A stretch of DNA of 64,000 bases from Halorubellus sp. JP-L1 (GTDB taxonomy: Archaea > Halobacteriota > Halobacteria > Halobacteriales > Natrialbaceae). The position numbers and the translations under genes were made by a program. The notes beneath the pieces were generated by a model. It searched no databases and was not told the origin of the DNA. It saw only the letters and a program-made list of their open reading frames with translations. The DNA lies in NCBI RefSeq assembly GCF_011440375.1, contig NZ_JAAOIR010000002.1:124001-188000 (forward strand), written 5' to 3'. Below are positions 45,762 through 54,416 of this stretch, in pieces (position 1 is the first letter of the stretch; every line of letters starts with the position of its first letter).

Positions 45762-46332
45762 TCTACCTACTGCAATACAACACCTAAAACAAGACTCGAC
45801 ACCCACCTGGGAAACCAGATTGCTCCTGACTAAAACTGCCGACCACTCGGCTTATCAAATGATCCCACCAACCCCATCGGACCTCACAGCTAACTCCACC
45901 ACTGCAGTAAGCTCCTAGATCGATCTATCTTACTCGGATCATCCCGTCGACTACTCGGCTAACCAACCAACTTGACTTCGTGAGATGATAATAGTAGGAT
46001 CAAATCCCTCCTCTCACATTCGAACCCCCAAACAGACAACTACCCTCACACTGTCTGTACCGTTATCGTCCCAATGGAGGCTACAGATAGCGTCGGTTCT
46101 GTCACTGGCTCGCCCCGACAGAATCATGAACTAAACTAGCCAGTGGGCAACGCCACCAAACAATTTTATCCAGGAACACTGATACGATAGCCTCTCAAAA
46201 ATAACTCTATCTCACGATTCCAGCTTCCACCAACCCATCATCACCAGTATACGGCTCAAAAACATCCACCATCAGACCTCCCTCTCACACCGAAAACCCG
46301 CAAGACCCATCCCGTGATACACTCCTAAATCC
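45762..46332. other. Intergenic stretch with no recognised gene
   Basis: About 570 bases, AT-richer than average, with several TATA-like words (for example near 46165). No convincing frame, RNA or repeat was found. Confidence 0.5.
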
Positions 46333-47268
46333 ATGCAGCAGACTGAATCCATACGTGCACGTGGCTGTCTCCGAGGCCTGGCCTGCGGTGACGCCCTCGG
46401 CCGCCCGGTCGAATTCAAATCCGCCAGCCAGATCGAACACAAGCACGAGACCGTCACCGAGATGCTCGCGAACGGCTCGCACGGGCAGCCAGCCGGAACC
46501 ATCACCGACGACACCGAACTTGCCACTTGCATCGCCGAGAGCCTCGTCGCGAACGACGGCTTCGACCCCGACGACGTCGCCTCGCGGTTCGTCGACTGGC
46601 TCGACACTGACCCGTTCGACGTGGGATTGATGACGAGAGACGCGATCTCGAAGCTCCGCGAAGGCATGGATCCAGACGAGGCCGGCCGAGCTGTCTGGGA
46701 ATCCCGCCCCGAAGGGTCCAACGCCGGCAACGGGAGCGTCATGCGTTGTGCACCATACGCCATCGCGTTCCGGCACGATGAGATCCAGCTAGAGCGCGTG
46801 AGCAGACGGTCCTCTGCGATTACGCACGCCGACCCGCGCTGTCAGTGGGGATGCGTCGTCCTCAACCGTACAATCGCTGGTCTCATCCGCGGCGACGACC
46901 ACGCACTCCGAGCGTCTCAAGACGCACCCGACGAACTCCTGGGCGCCCTACAGCGCGTCAACGACGTCCTCTACGACACCCAAGACCCCGACCTCCTCGA
47001 GAACGACCTCGCAACCAGCGGCTACGTCGTCGACACCCTTCAAACGGCATTCTACTACGGACTTGGTGCAGAGACCGCGGAAGATGCGATCATCCATGCC
47101 GTCAATCGCGGTGGCGATACTGATACTGTCGGCGCGATCGCGGGCGCCGTCGCCGGCGCACGCGGCGACACCGGGCCACTTCCCGATCGGTGGCTATCGG
47201 TGATCGACGAAGGACCACGCATCGACTCGCTCGCAGACTCGTTACTCGACCTCGATCCGGCGCCCTGA
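46333..47268 (+). CDS. ADP-ribosylglycohydrolase (DraG family)
   Basis: 311 residues, full-length for the family. The metal-binding and catalytic motifs are present in order: GDALGRPVEF (19-28), TDDTEL (58-63), NGSVMR (133-138), ITHADPR (163-169) and NRGGDTDTVGAIAGAVAG (258-275). It removes ADP-ribose from proteins, nucleic acids or small molecules and acts in the cytoplasm. It lies 98 bases upstream of a CARF-like/PIN-like gene pair on the same strand, so it may either belong to that module or detoxify ADP-ribosylation from an outside toxin. Confidence 0.9.
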   Translation: MQQTESIRARGCLRGLACGDALGRPVEFKSASQIEHKHETVTEMLANGSHGQPAGTITDDTELATCIAESLVANDGFDPDDVASRFVDWLDTDPFDVGLMTRDAISKLREGMDPDEAGRAVWESRPEGSNAGNGSVMRCAPYAIAFRHDEIQLERVSRRSSAITHADPRCQWGCVVLNRTIAGLIRGDDHALRASQDAPDELLGALQRVNDVLYDTQDPDLLENDLATSGYVVDTLQTAFYYGLGAETAEDAIIHAVNRGGDTDTVGAIAGAVAGARGDTGPLPDRWLSVIDEGPRIDSLADSLLDLDPAP

Positions 47269-47365
47269 ATCGCACTCGAGGCGACTCGTCCATTCGTGGC
47301 GCTTTCGACGCCTCGAGCAACGAACTGCCCACAGGCTTTTGCGGTCATTTTGCGTATCAGGGGTC

Positions 47366-47830
47366 ATGCATCGCTGGGTCACGTGCGAGAGCACCACGTT
47401 CGAGTCGATGGTGAACCCACTCGCGGGAGCGTGCTCGGAGGGGTTCGTCCCCGATGAGTACATCATCCTCTCCAACGAGGCCATCCGCGACAACGTCGAA
47501 CGAGCGACTGCGCTCGCCGAACGCATCGTCGCCGAATACGACGAATCGCTGGAGACCACGGTCGAGTCACTCGACGACGAACGCGACCTCGAAGCCATCG
47601 TCTCGTTCTTCAAAGACAACCTCGACGCCCCGCCCAGCGGAGAGACGGCGGTCGACGTCACCCCCGGGCGGAAATTCATGTCTGCAATCGCGTTCCAGGC
47701 CGGCATGCAGTACGGTGCAGATCACGTCTACTACCTCTTCCTCGACTCCGCGGATTACTACGGGCACATCTACGACGACATCCCCGACCCGGCGGTCGAC
47801 CTCATCGACTTCACGGCGGTGATGCCGTGA
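47366..47830 (+). CDS. CARF-like Rossmann-fold protein
   Basis: 154 residues from ATG 47366 (a TTG at 47339 also opens the frame). The pattern is that of CARF sensor domains: an N-terminal strand followed by STTFESMVNPL, then EYIILSNEAI, and the signature-like VDVTPGRKFMSAIAFQAG (97-114) before a YYLFLDS strand, comparable with the TGGTKPMS region of Csm6/Card1-type proteins. It would bind a cyclic or linear nucleotide signal. The downstream nuclease-like gene overlaps it by four bases (GTGA). No effector domain is fused, and no CRISPR locus is in the window. Confidence 0.6.
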   Translation: MHRWVTCESTTFESMVNPLAGACSEGFVPDEYIILSNEAIRDNVERATALAERIVAEYDESLETTVESLDDERDLEAIVSFFKDNLDAPPSGETAVDVTPGRKFMSAIAFQAGMQYGADHVYYLFLDSADYYGHIYDDIPDPAVDLIDFTAVMP

Positions 47831-48870
47831 AGCTCACTCGCGACCACCTCACCGTCCTCCTCAATACCTACTACGAGGACGATGGCGTTCGCTCGATCAC
47901 AGTTCGACACCCGAGCGACGAGCTCGGTGAACTCCTCCGCATCGACCTGGGCGGGCACGATGACACGGCGGTACGGTTCACGACGGGCCCGCTCTCCTAC
48001 GAGGGAGCGCTCGAAGACGTCGCACGTGTTCACGGCGAGGACGCCGCGGCCGACCTCCCAGACGAGGGGCACTACGCTCGTGCGCTCGCCGGTGCGGGCT
48101 TGCTCGACGTCGAGAACGCCAGTGACGTGGCCGAGATCGTGGATCGACACGGCTACCGCGACCTCGCTGCCGGCCACCATCCGCTGTTCGTGGGACTCGA
48201 CACGAACCTGCTGCCGTGGTATCCCGAGTCGCTCCTAGCGATCGAGCCATGGCGTACGGACGACGCTGAGCGCCCGCCAGTAAACGGCTTCGCGCTCGCG
48301 TCCGGCGTGAAGTCCGAACTCGACTTCTACTACCGGAACCCGGAGACCTCGCGCCTGCCGCAGGCGTTCGGGCCCGAGTACGAGCGCGTCGAGGGCCAAC
48401 CGGTCAGCGACAACCGCCAGGGTATCCTCGGTCTCTACGAGTACCGCCAGCTGATGGCCGAACGAAGGGTCGAGGAAGTCCAGAGCGAGACCGGTGACGA
48501 AGCCATCGTCGCCGCGTACGACGAGTTCCGAGATCGGAATCGCCAGGAACTACTCCTGTTCAGCAACGACCACGGCTTCGTCGATCGAGCGCGCGACCGC
48601 GGACTACAATCGTCCCACGTCCGATTCCCCATCGACACCCCCCGTAAGACAGTCGCATCCTGGAACGAGATCGAGCGAGCGCTCTACCTCCTCACCGTCA
48701 TCTTCGGCGTACTCGAACTCCCGAAGGTCACGCTGTACGGGGTCTGGCCCGAGAAAGACGGTCAAGACTGGCAACGAGAACGGTTGTCCGTGGACTGTCG
48801 GAGCCCGAACTACAGCGAGACGCTCTCCCGTCGCAAAGCGATCGTCACCGCGTACGAGCAGTCCGCTTGA
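47827..48870 (+). CDS. PIN-like nuclease partner of the CARF-like protein
   Basis: 347 residues, GTG start overlapping the previous stop. The N-terminal 110 residues are unassigned. The following region looks like a PIN nuclease: FVGLDTNLLPWYP (Asp125), SGVKSELDF (Glu164) and LLLFSNDHGFVDRARDRG (Asp248, Asp253), the spaced acidic residues of a metal-dependent RNase. Its tight coupling to a CARF-like gene suggests a signal-activated RNase. The family call is from motif reading only. Confidence 0.6.
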   Translation: MKLTRDHLTVLLNTYYEDDGVRSITVRHPSDELGELLRIDLGGHDDTAVRFTTGPLSYEGALEDVARVHGEDAAADLPDEGHYARALAGAGLLDVENASDVAEIVDRHGYRDLAAGHHPLFVGLDTNLLPWYPESLLAIEPWRTDDAERPPVNGFALASGVKSELDFYYRNPETSRLPQAFGPEYERVEGQPVSDNRQGILGLYEYRQLMAERRVEEVQSETGDEAIVAAYDEFRDRNRQELLLFSNDHGFVDRARDRGLQSSHVRFPIDTPRKTVASWNEIERALYLLTVIFGVLELPKVTLYGVWPEKDGQDWQRERLSVDCRSPNYSETLSRRKAIVTAYEQSA

Positions 48871-48943
48871 GCTTCGTCGACCCGAGAGCCCTGTCTATTG
48901 ATGCGGAACGTGGTGGCTTCTAACCACCATTCGATGGTCGCGC

Positions 48944-49408
48944 CTAGGGTGGGTTGGTCGCGTCGTCAAGCGGGTCGGCAGTCCCACTCTCGTACCCAGC
49001 CCGCCACAGCTGGTGGACGGCACGTGCGACGAGGACGATCTCCGTGACCCTGATACAGGACGCTTCGACGTCGCCGTCATTGCTCGACGCGCTCGGCGGA
49101 GGGTGGTAGTGGACATCTCCATCAGGGGCGGTGTACTCATGGGGATGGACGTCCCATCGGAGGTTCCGGTTCGTATCGTCGCTGTAGTGAACGTTGTAGT
49201 CGTCTCGCACCGACCACCGGACGGTGATGGTCGCAGTCGTCGCTTCGCCGATGCCGTCGTCGAGTTGGAGACGCAGTTCACTGGGGTTCACCGGGTCGTC
49301 CAGTGACCCACTCGCGAGGGGTTCGAGGCGTCCAAATTCAGAACGAAAGTCGTGGAGGGCGCCCGCGTCGATGGCGCCTTGAAGCGAGTGTGACTCGGAG
49401 TCCTCCAT
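48944..49408 (-). CDS. TumE-like toxin candidate
   Basis: About 154 residues. The beta-rich middle has TITVRWSVRDDYNVHYSDD, then NLRWDVHPHEY and HYHPPPSAS, resembling the RWDN-PHH/HKH layout of TumE (DUF6516) toxins. The start lies 4 bases downstream of a winged-helix gene's stop on the same strand, the usual antitoxin-first order. Toxicity is inferred from this arrangement only. Confidence 0.55.
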   Translation of the reverse strand: MEDSESHSLQGAIDAGALHDFRSEFGRLEPLASGSLDDPVNPSELRLQLDDGIGEATTATITVRWSVRDDYNVHYSDDTNRNLRWDVHPHEYTAPDGDVHYHPPPSASSNDGDVEASCIRVTEIVLVARAVHQLWRAGYESGTADPLDDATNPP

Positions 49409-49412
49409 CGAA

Positions 49413-49970
49413 TCAAGGAGTGATACCCGCTGGCTCGCCGCGATCGCCGGACCCGGTGTCGTCCTCGACGGCCTCGGTTGCGTCCGCGAGCGCGAGCGCG
49501 GCCCGCGCGAGCTTCAGGTTCCGACGCGCCGTCTGCCACTCCGTCATCGCTGCCGCATCCAGTTCCGCGTCAGCGATGGCCGCAGCCCGCGGCGATTCTG
49601 CGCCGGTCTGCTCCTCGAACTCCCGGACGGTCTCGCGAAGTTCCGTGACGCGTGCCGGCAGCGTCTCGACGTCGACCGAATCGAGGATCTGCTGAGCGCG
49701 TTCCAGAACGACCGAGCGCGGTGCGCGCTTGTACCACGTTCCGCGCTCGTCCGGCGGGGAGACTGCCTCGACGAAGCCGTCCTCGGTAAGCACGTCCAGG
49801 TGCTTGCGTGCGGTCGTCTCGGAGGTCAGGGCACGCTCGGCGATGGTGGCGACTGACTGGGGGTCGTACGTCCGCTTCATCACGGTGCGAACGCGCTCGC
49901 CGGGACTGGTGTCCGCCTTCCACTCCTCGGTGACGCGCTCGTTCACGTCGACAGAGCGGTCGTCGGTCAT
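49413..49970 (-). CDS. Winged-helix regulator, probable antitoxin
   Basis: About 185 residues from ATG 49970 (a frame start 24 bases upstream is less likely). A winged helix-turn-helix lies at about 15-75 (YDPQSVATIAERALTSETT, ARKHLDVLTEDGFV), then an ERGTWYKR wing and a coiled, Ala/Glu-rich C-terminus. It matches the haloarchaeal DUF7342-type regulators found with TumE-like genes. Probably autoregulates the pair. Confidence 0.65.
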   Translation of the reverse strand: MTDDRSVDVNERVTEEWKADTSPGERVRTVMKRTYDPQSVATIAERALTSETTARKHLDVLTEDGFVEAVSPPDERGTWYKRAPRSVVLERAQQILDSVDVETLPARVTELRETVREFEEQTGAESPRAAAIADAELDAAAMTEWQTARRNLKLARAALALADATEAVEDDTGSGDRGEPAGITP

Positions 49971-50063
49971 ACGCACACTTCTGGACGTGAACATATTAGT
50001 CTTGGGAACAATATACTTATCTCATGTCGTGGCACGTTATCGAACCGGCTGCGAACGGTCACT

Positions 50064-50082
50064 GTCTCCCCTGCCGGGAGAC
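50064..50082. terminator. Strong hairpin in the regulator spacer
   Basis: GTCTCCC (50064-50070) and GGGAGAC (50076-50082) pair perfectly around a 5-base loop. It lies 150 bases downstream of the minus-strand HTH gene at 50233 and upstream of the winged-helix regulator start. It has no T-run, so it could be a terminator or a regulator site. Confidence 0.4.
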
Positions 50083-50232
50083 GTCCGCCCTTTCAGAATC
50101 GCTCATGCGTCCCATTCCTTACTCAGCTATCGAAGTACGACATCAGCGACGGCATGGATGGTCGACTCGCACTCCTTGTTACTGATTCTACGTTCTCTAC
50201 TGGCGTTCGTCCGAATCGGCGGAACCTCTGCG

Positions 50233-50688
50233 TTACGGCGGGTCAGTGATCTTGATTGCCACCGGCTCCGACCACCACATCTCCGTCGCTTTACCCACGT
50301 CCTCAGGACTGGGCGAGTACGACTCCAACTCGTTTGTTTTGTAGTCGTACCAGTGAATCTCATAGTCGAATTGGCTATCGTCAGCAGTCCTGCGTAGTTC
50401 TGCGTAGTCCGCTTTCGAATCCCTCGAGAGTCGCACGACGCTCTTCGTCTCCTCGGTCCAGACGTCCTCCATGCGGTCGGTCCTGATGTAGTAGACGTCC
50501 GCCTGACCGACTTGGCGTACACCGATGTCGTCGCGCGCCTCTTCGACGTCGTCGATGTTGTTCCGAACCGTCTGTTTCGAGATGTCCAGCTGAGTCGCGA
50601 TGTCCTCGACGGTACAGAAGTGGGGTTCGCCCGCGCAGAGCGTCCGAATCCCCATCTCGATACCCTCTTGGCTCTCGGTCAGGCTCAT
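50233..50688 (-). CDS. HTH-domain regulatory protein
   Basis: 151 residues. The N-terminal helix-turn-helix (TVEDIATQLDISKQTVRNNI) is followed by QADVYYIRTD and an unassigned C-terminal half. It is preceded by a near-ideal Shine-Dalgarno GGGAGGT directly before the ATG, which fixes the start. Probably a transcription regulator. Target unknown. Confidence 0.65.
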   Translation of the reverse strand: MSLTESQEGIEMGIRTLCAGEPHFCTVEDIATQLDISKQTVRNNIDDVEEARDDIGVRQVGQADVYYIRTDRMEDVWTEETKSVVRLSRDSKADYAELRRTADDSQFDYEIHWYDYKTNELESYSPSPEDVGKATEMWWSEPVAIKITDPP

Positions 50689-51284
50689 ACCTCCCGTACG
50701 CCCTCACCCTACAAGTCAGTTTGGTCGCAGAGGCCAATACATTTGGTGCAGGGAAAAACAATTTAAGTCCGTACCGATAACATCGCATGTGCGTGCCCCG
50801 AAACCACGACGAATGGGCCTTTCTCCGGTGAGCGCCGGATCTAGGGCGCTTCCTCTTCGGCTGGTCCTCGATGGCGGTCTTGGGAGTACCTCTCCCAGAG
50901 ATGGAGTGCAGCGACGTTCGCGCACGCCCCCGACCATGTCCGAAGCAGTTCACCGCGTCGCGCCAGATCGGTCTCTTGCGAACGCACTGGCTCATCGCGG
51001 ACGAGACTTCCGCAGCCCCGTACAGGTAGAGGAACAGCATCGGATCCTTGTTCGCAGCGCGCTCGCGTTTATGGATTCACCACACGCGAACGTGCACGTC
51101 CGATTCCGAGTGGGCGAGGTGACCGGATCCTCCCAGAGACTCAACTTCATCTCTCCTCGCGGATCCGCGTCGAGACCCACTACGTTCTCGAAAGGGCTCG
51201 ACTCACGTCCGGGTACACACGAGTCACGGAGATGCGGTCATGACGAGACCGAGGCTGATGGCGACGCCAGGGGGGTCGCGTAGG
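50689..51284. other. Intergenic stretch without a recognised gene
   Basis: About 600 bases. Long frames exist on both strands, but their composition (many Arg, Ser and Pro, few acidic residues) is unlike the real genes here. A TATA-like CAATTTAAG lies near 50758-50766. Nothing else noted. Confidence 0.5.
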
Positions 51285-51506
51285 ATGGCGAGCAGCGACC
51301 GTGCGAACTGGTCTTGCCCGAGTTGCGAAAGCAGCGACGTCTTCCGCGAGGGCGGGAAGGTGTTCGAGTGTCGATCCTGCGGTGAGCAGATTTACGAGTG
51401 CATCTTGGAGCACAGCGAGACGCTCCAGAATCTGGCCGAGCGCGAGGATGAGGTTGGTGCGCTCGCCGGCCAACTGCTCGAGACGGGCGGCATAGCGCCC
51501 GAGTGA
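51285..51506 (+). CDS. Small zinc-ribbon protein
   Basis: About 73 residues from ATG 51285. CPSC and CRSC (16 residues apart) form a zinc ribbon, followed by an acidic helix (REDEVGALAGQLLETG). The composition is halophilic, unlike overlapping frames. The role may be regulatory or nucleic-acid binding. Confidence 0.5.
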   Translation: MASSDRANWSCPSCESSDVFREGGKVFECRSCGEQIYECILEHSETLQNLAEREDEVGALAGQLLETGGIAPE

Positions 51507-52352
51507 ACGGTCGCGTTCGACCCCCGACGATCATTCTGATTGCTCTCATCGACGCGTAGATGGTCGAGCGAGCCGGGTGAATACGCCTGCCGCTCTCTAC
51601 GTCACAGTCCTCGAACACAGCTGAGATCGTCCGACAACGGCACTTTCGACGAAGAAGCGCTGGTTCGAACACGTCGACTAGTGACGTGGCGCACCGTTCT
51701 CCCTCGGAGCTTCCAGGGCCCATCCGTTCCTGGTCTCAACGGAGTCCCAGAGGATGCACTACTGGAATCCTGAGTGGGTCTTCCTTGATGGTGACTGTTC
51801 GTGAATACTCACGTCACGCACCCTGTATAGACCTATAGCGTCCGAACACCAGGGGTTCGAAGCGGGCGTTCGCGGGGGGTTTTAGGGGGTGTTCGCGCGA
51901 TGTTTCAGGGGCGTTCGAAGCGATTCATAGGGTGTTCAGGTGGGGTTTAGGGCCGTTCAAGCTAGGGTTCAAGGCCGTTCAGGCTGGGGTTCGAGCTAGC
52001 GTTCGAAGAGTTTGGTCGGTGTTCGGGGGATTCTGCTCCGTGTTCCCGGCGGGTTCACACTATCTCGAACGTGGTCCGGAGGATGTTCAGGCTCGTTCCA
52101 CAGCATACCACAGGGTGTTCGAGGCAGTTCACCGAGAATCAAGGACGTTCGAATCGCTTCGAACGTGTTTGAACCGGTACTGTAGATCGAATCAAACAAG
52201 ATGTTGAGAAATATGCTTCTGGACCGGTCGGTAGGTTTGTTAGCCGGTTGCCTCGGCTGCGGCCCGTTCGGCTTCTTCTCCTCTCTCTTCGAGGTTTTGG
52301 CCTTCGTCCTTTATAGAAAGGGAAGAGCGCAGAAGATTCAGAGCTATCGACC
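51507..52352. other. Non-coding stretch containing the phased GTTC array
   Basis: About 850 bases with no convincing gene. The central 300 bases carry an array of GTTC words described separately. Frames over it encode Phe/Arg/Gly-rich or Pro-rich products unlike halophilic proteins. The part after 52200 is the downstream end of the transporter operon. Confidence 0.6.
51855..52150. repeat. Helically phased GTTC array
   Basis: Eighteen GTTC words on the plus strand begin at 51855, 51868, 51891, 51913, 51934, 51955, 51967, 51977, 51989, 52001, 52021, 52042, 52053, 52085, 52095, 52117, 52127 and 52147. Spacings are mostly 10-13, 20-23 or 32 bases, that is one, two or three DNA turns. Most words are followed by A or G (GTTCGA, GTTCAGG). 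This is not a CRISPR (no long repeat) or a simple tandem repeat. It could be a protein-coating site or a curved element. It marks the change from island to metabolic genes. Confidence 0.75.
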
Positions 52353-53339
52353 TCATTCAGATTCGCGAACGTACGGTTGGAGGAAGGCAGCGGGTGCCCC
52401 CAGGCTCTCTCTAGTTGCGCCTCGCGAGACGAAAATGAGGACGAGTATCGTCGCGACGTATGGAGCCGTAGCTAGTATGGATGGATTGGTGATGACGCCT
52501 AGTACCGGGTCGAGGTTTATCCCGAGAATGTCGATGCCGGAGAACTGGAACGCCTGGGATCGGATTTGTAGAACGCTCAGGACCCCAAATAGGTATGCTC
52601 CAAGCAGGATGCGCACAGACCGCCATTGGGCGAAGATGACGAGCGCAACGATGATCCAACCGCGTCCGGCGACCATATCACCGACCCAGAGCTTGAGGAC
52701 AGCTAACGAGAGGGTTGCTCCTGCTGCCCCCGCAAGTGCGCCACCGAGGAGTATCGCCAGGTAACGGGTTCGAACTACGGAGACGCCCATGGTATCGGCA
52801 GTCGCTGGGTCTTCGCCTACGGAGATGATTTCATGTCCGATGTTGGTGTGGTGGAGAAAATACCATACGAGAGGAACAAATGCGATCGCTATATATTCTG
52901 GAACGGTATTTCTGAAGAGCACAGGTCCTATGACTGGAACCTGTACGAGCACCGGACCGATTACGGGGACGATGACGTCATTGAAGCCAGTAATGGACTT
53001 GGCAGTCCATGCCGCCCCGAAGTAGTCGGTTAGACCGATGCCCAAGAGCGAGAGCATGATCCCACTGACTACTTGACTTGCTTTGAACGAGACGGTGAGT
53101 ACCGCGTGGATCAAGGAGAATGCGAGGCCGGCGCCTGCGCCAGCAAGGAGCCCGAGATACGGGTTGCCGGTGACGTTCGTCACGGCGAAGCCGGTGAGTG
53201 CACCGACTAACATCATCCCTTCCATCCCGAGGTTGAGAATTCCAGCTCGCTCGTTGATGAGTTCGCCGAGCGCTCCCAGTAATAGTGGGGTCGCGGCAGC
53301 AATCGTCGCATCGAGAACCGTCGTGGCAAACGGGGCCAT
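52353..53339 (-). CDS. ABC transporter permease, nucleoside/BMP type (second)
   Basis: 328 residues, hydrophobic with about 8-9 predicted membrane segments. INERAGILNLGMEGMMLVGA near the N-terminus and GEDPATADTMGVSV in the cytoplasmic loop are typical of YufQ/NupQ-type permeases. It starts directly after the first permease's stop and is the last gene of the operon. It forms the membrane channel with its partner for import of the ligand bound by the BMP lipoprotein. Confidence 0.9.
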   Translation of the reverse strand: MAPFATTVLDATIAAATPLLLGALGELINERAGILNLGMEGMMLVGALTGFAVTNVTGNPYLGLLAGAGAGLAFSLIHAVLTVSFKASQVVSGIMLSLLGIGLTDYFGAAWTAKSITGFNDVIVPVIGPVLVQVPVIGPVLFRNTVPEYIAIAFVPLVWYFLHHTNIGHEIISVGEDPATADTMGVSVVRTRYLAILLGGALAGAAGATLSLAVLKLWVGDMVAGRGWIIVALVIFAQWRSVRILLGAYLFGVLSVLQIRSQAFQFSGIDILGINLDPVLGVITNPSILATAPYVATILVLIFVSRGATRESLGAPAAFLQPYVRESE

Positions 53340-54416
53340 TCAGACCGCCTCCCCGCCAACGGCGGAACGTTCGAGTGACACTTCGAACTGCTGGAAGAAC
53401 GTTGCGGTCAGGAGGAAGAGAATGATAAGCGCTTGAATAATCTCGACGAGGGCAGCAGAAACGTTCAATTGCACGCTGATGAACCCTGCTCCGACGAACA
53501 GGACGCTAAAGAAGAGGCTCGCAAGTAGTACGTGGAACGCGCTATTGCGACCCAGGAGCGCGATAGCGATCGCAGTGAAGCCATATCCTGGTGAGAAGTT
53601 CGCCAGCAGCCTGTGTTGAGAGCCAGCAATCTCAGCCATGCCTCCGATCCCGGCCAAAGCGCCGCCGAGTACCATGACCGTGACGAAGACGCGGTAGTCG
53701 CTGATGCCCGCATGGAACGCTGCGCGAGGGTTAGATTCCTGTACCGTCGCCTCGTACCCGAACCGAGTCTGCTTCAACAGGACGTAGACGAATACGACAG
53801 CCAGGACGGCAAGGACGATACCGAGGTGCACGCCAGTCCCGGGAATGCTGGGCAATTGTGCGGCTTCTCCGATCATTTCACTCGCTGGATAGCCCGCTCG
53901 TCCACCTTGCATCGGGCCATGTACCATGTAATCGTTGATCGAGACAGCGATGAACGTCATCATGAGCGTGACGATGATCTCGTTTACATCCCATTTGGCC
54001 CGTAGCCACCCTGGGATGAATCCCCAAATTCCTCCTCCAAATGCACCACCGAGTACGACGAGGACGAGCATGATACCGGTCGGGGCGTTGATATTGAGAG
54101 CTACCCAGGTAGCTACGATGCCCCCGACGTAGATCTGTCCTTCCGCGCCGATGTTCCAGAGCCCGGCCCGCATCGGTAAATACACGGCCAACGAGGCGAG
54201 CGTGAGTGGGACCGCTTTGACCAATGTCTGAGTAAGTCCCGCGGGAGTCGAAAGTGGTTGCAGGAGAACGATCTCGTACGCGTTTATTGGGTTGAAGCCG
54301 CTGAATACCAGAGGGACAGCTCCAACGACTAGTGCAGCGAAGATCGTGGCTACTGGCGTTAACAACTGGAGCCATCGAGGCGTTTCCTTGCGGGGCGTGA
54401 CGTCTACATTTATCAT
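53340..54416 (-). CDS. ABC transporter permease, nucleoside/BMP type (first)
   Basis: 358 residues with about 9-10 membrane segments. LWNIGAEGQIYVGGI and the EAA-like loop VQESNPRAAFHAGIS identify a YufP/NupP-type permease. It overlaps the ATPase gene by four bases (ATGA). It pairs with the second permease to form a heterodimeric channel. Confidence 0.9.
   Translation of the reverse strand: MINVDVTPRKETPRWLQLLTPVATIFAALVVGAVPLVFSGFNPINAYEIVLLQPLSTPAGLTQTLVKAVPLTLASLAVYLPMRAGLWNIGAEGQIYVGGIVATWVALNINAPTGIMLVLVVLGGAFGGGIWGFIPGWLRAKWDVNEIIVTLMMTFIAVSINDYMVHGPMQGGRAGYPASEMIGEAAQLPSIPGTGVHLGIVLAVLAVVFVYVLLKQTRFGYEATVQESNPRAAFHAGISDYRVFVTVMVLGGALAGIGGMAEIAGSQHRLLANFSPGYGFTAIAIALLGRNSAFHVLLASLFFSVLFVGAGFISVQLNVSAALVEIIQALIILFLLTATFFQQFEVSLERSAVGGEAV

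Noticed and set aside
51855-52150. CRISPR array
   Set aside because: There are no repeats of 20 bases or more and no regular spacer length. Only a 4-base word recurs, in helical phase.
51932-52207. Reading frame across the GTTC array
   Set aside because: The product is basic and rich in Phe, Arg and Gly, unlike haloarchaeal proteins. Periodicity of the DNA explains the recurring Phe codons.
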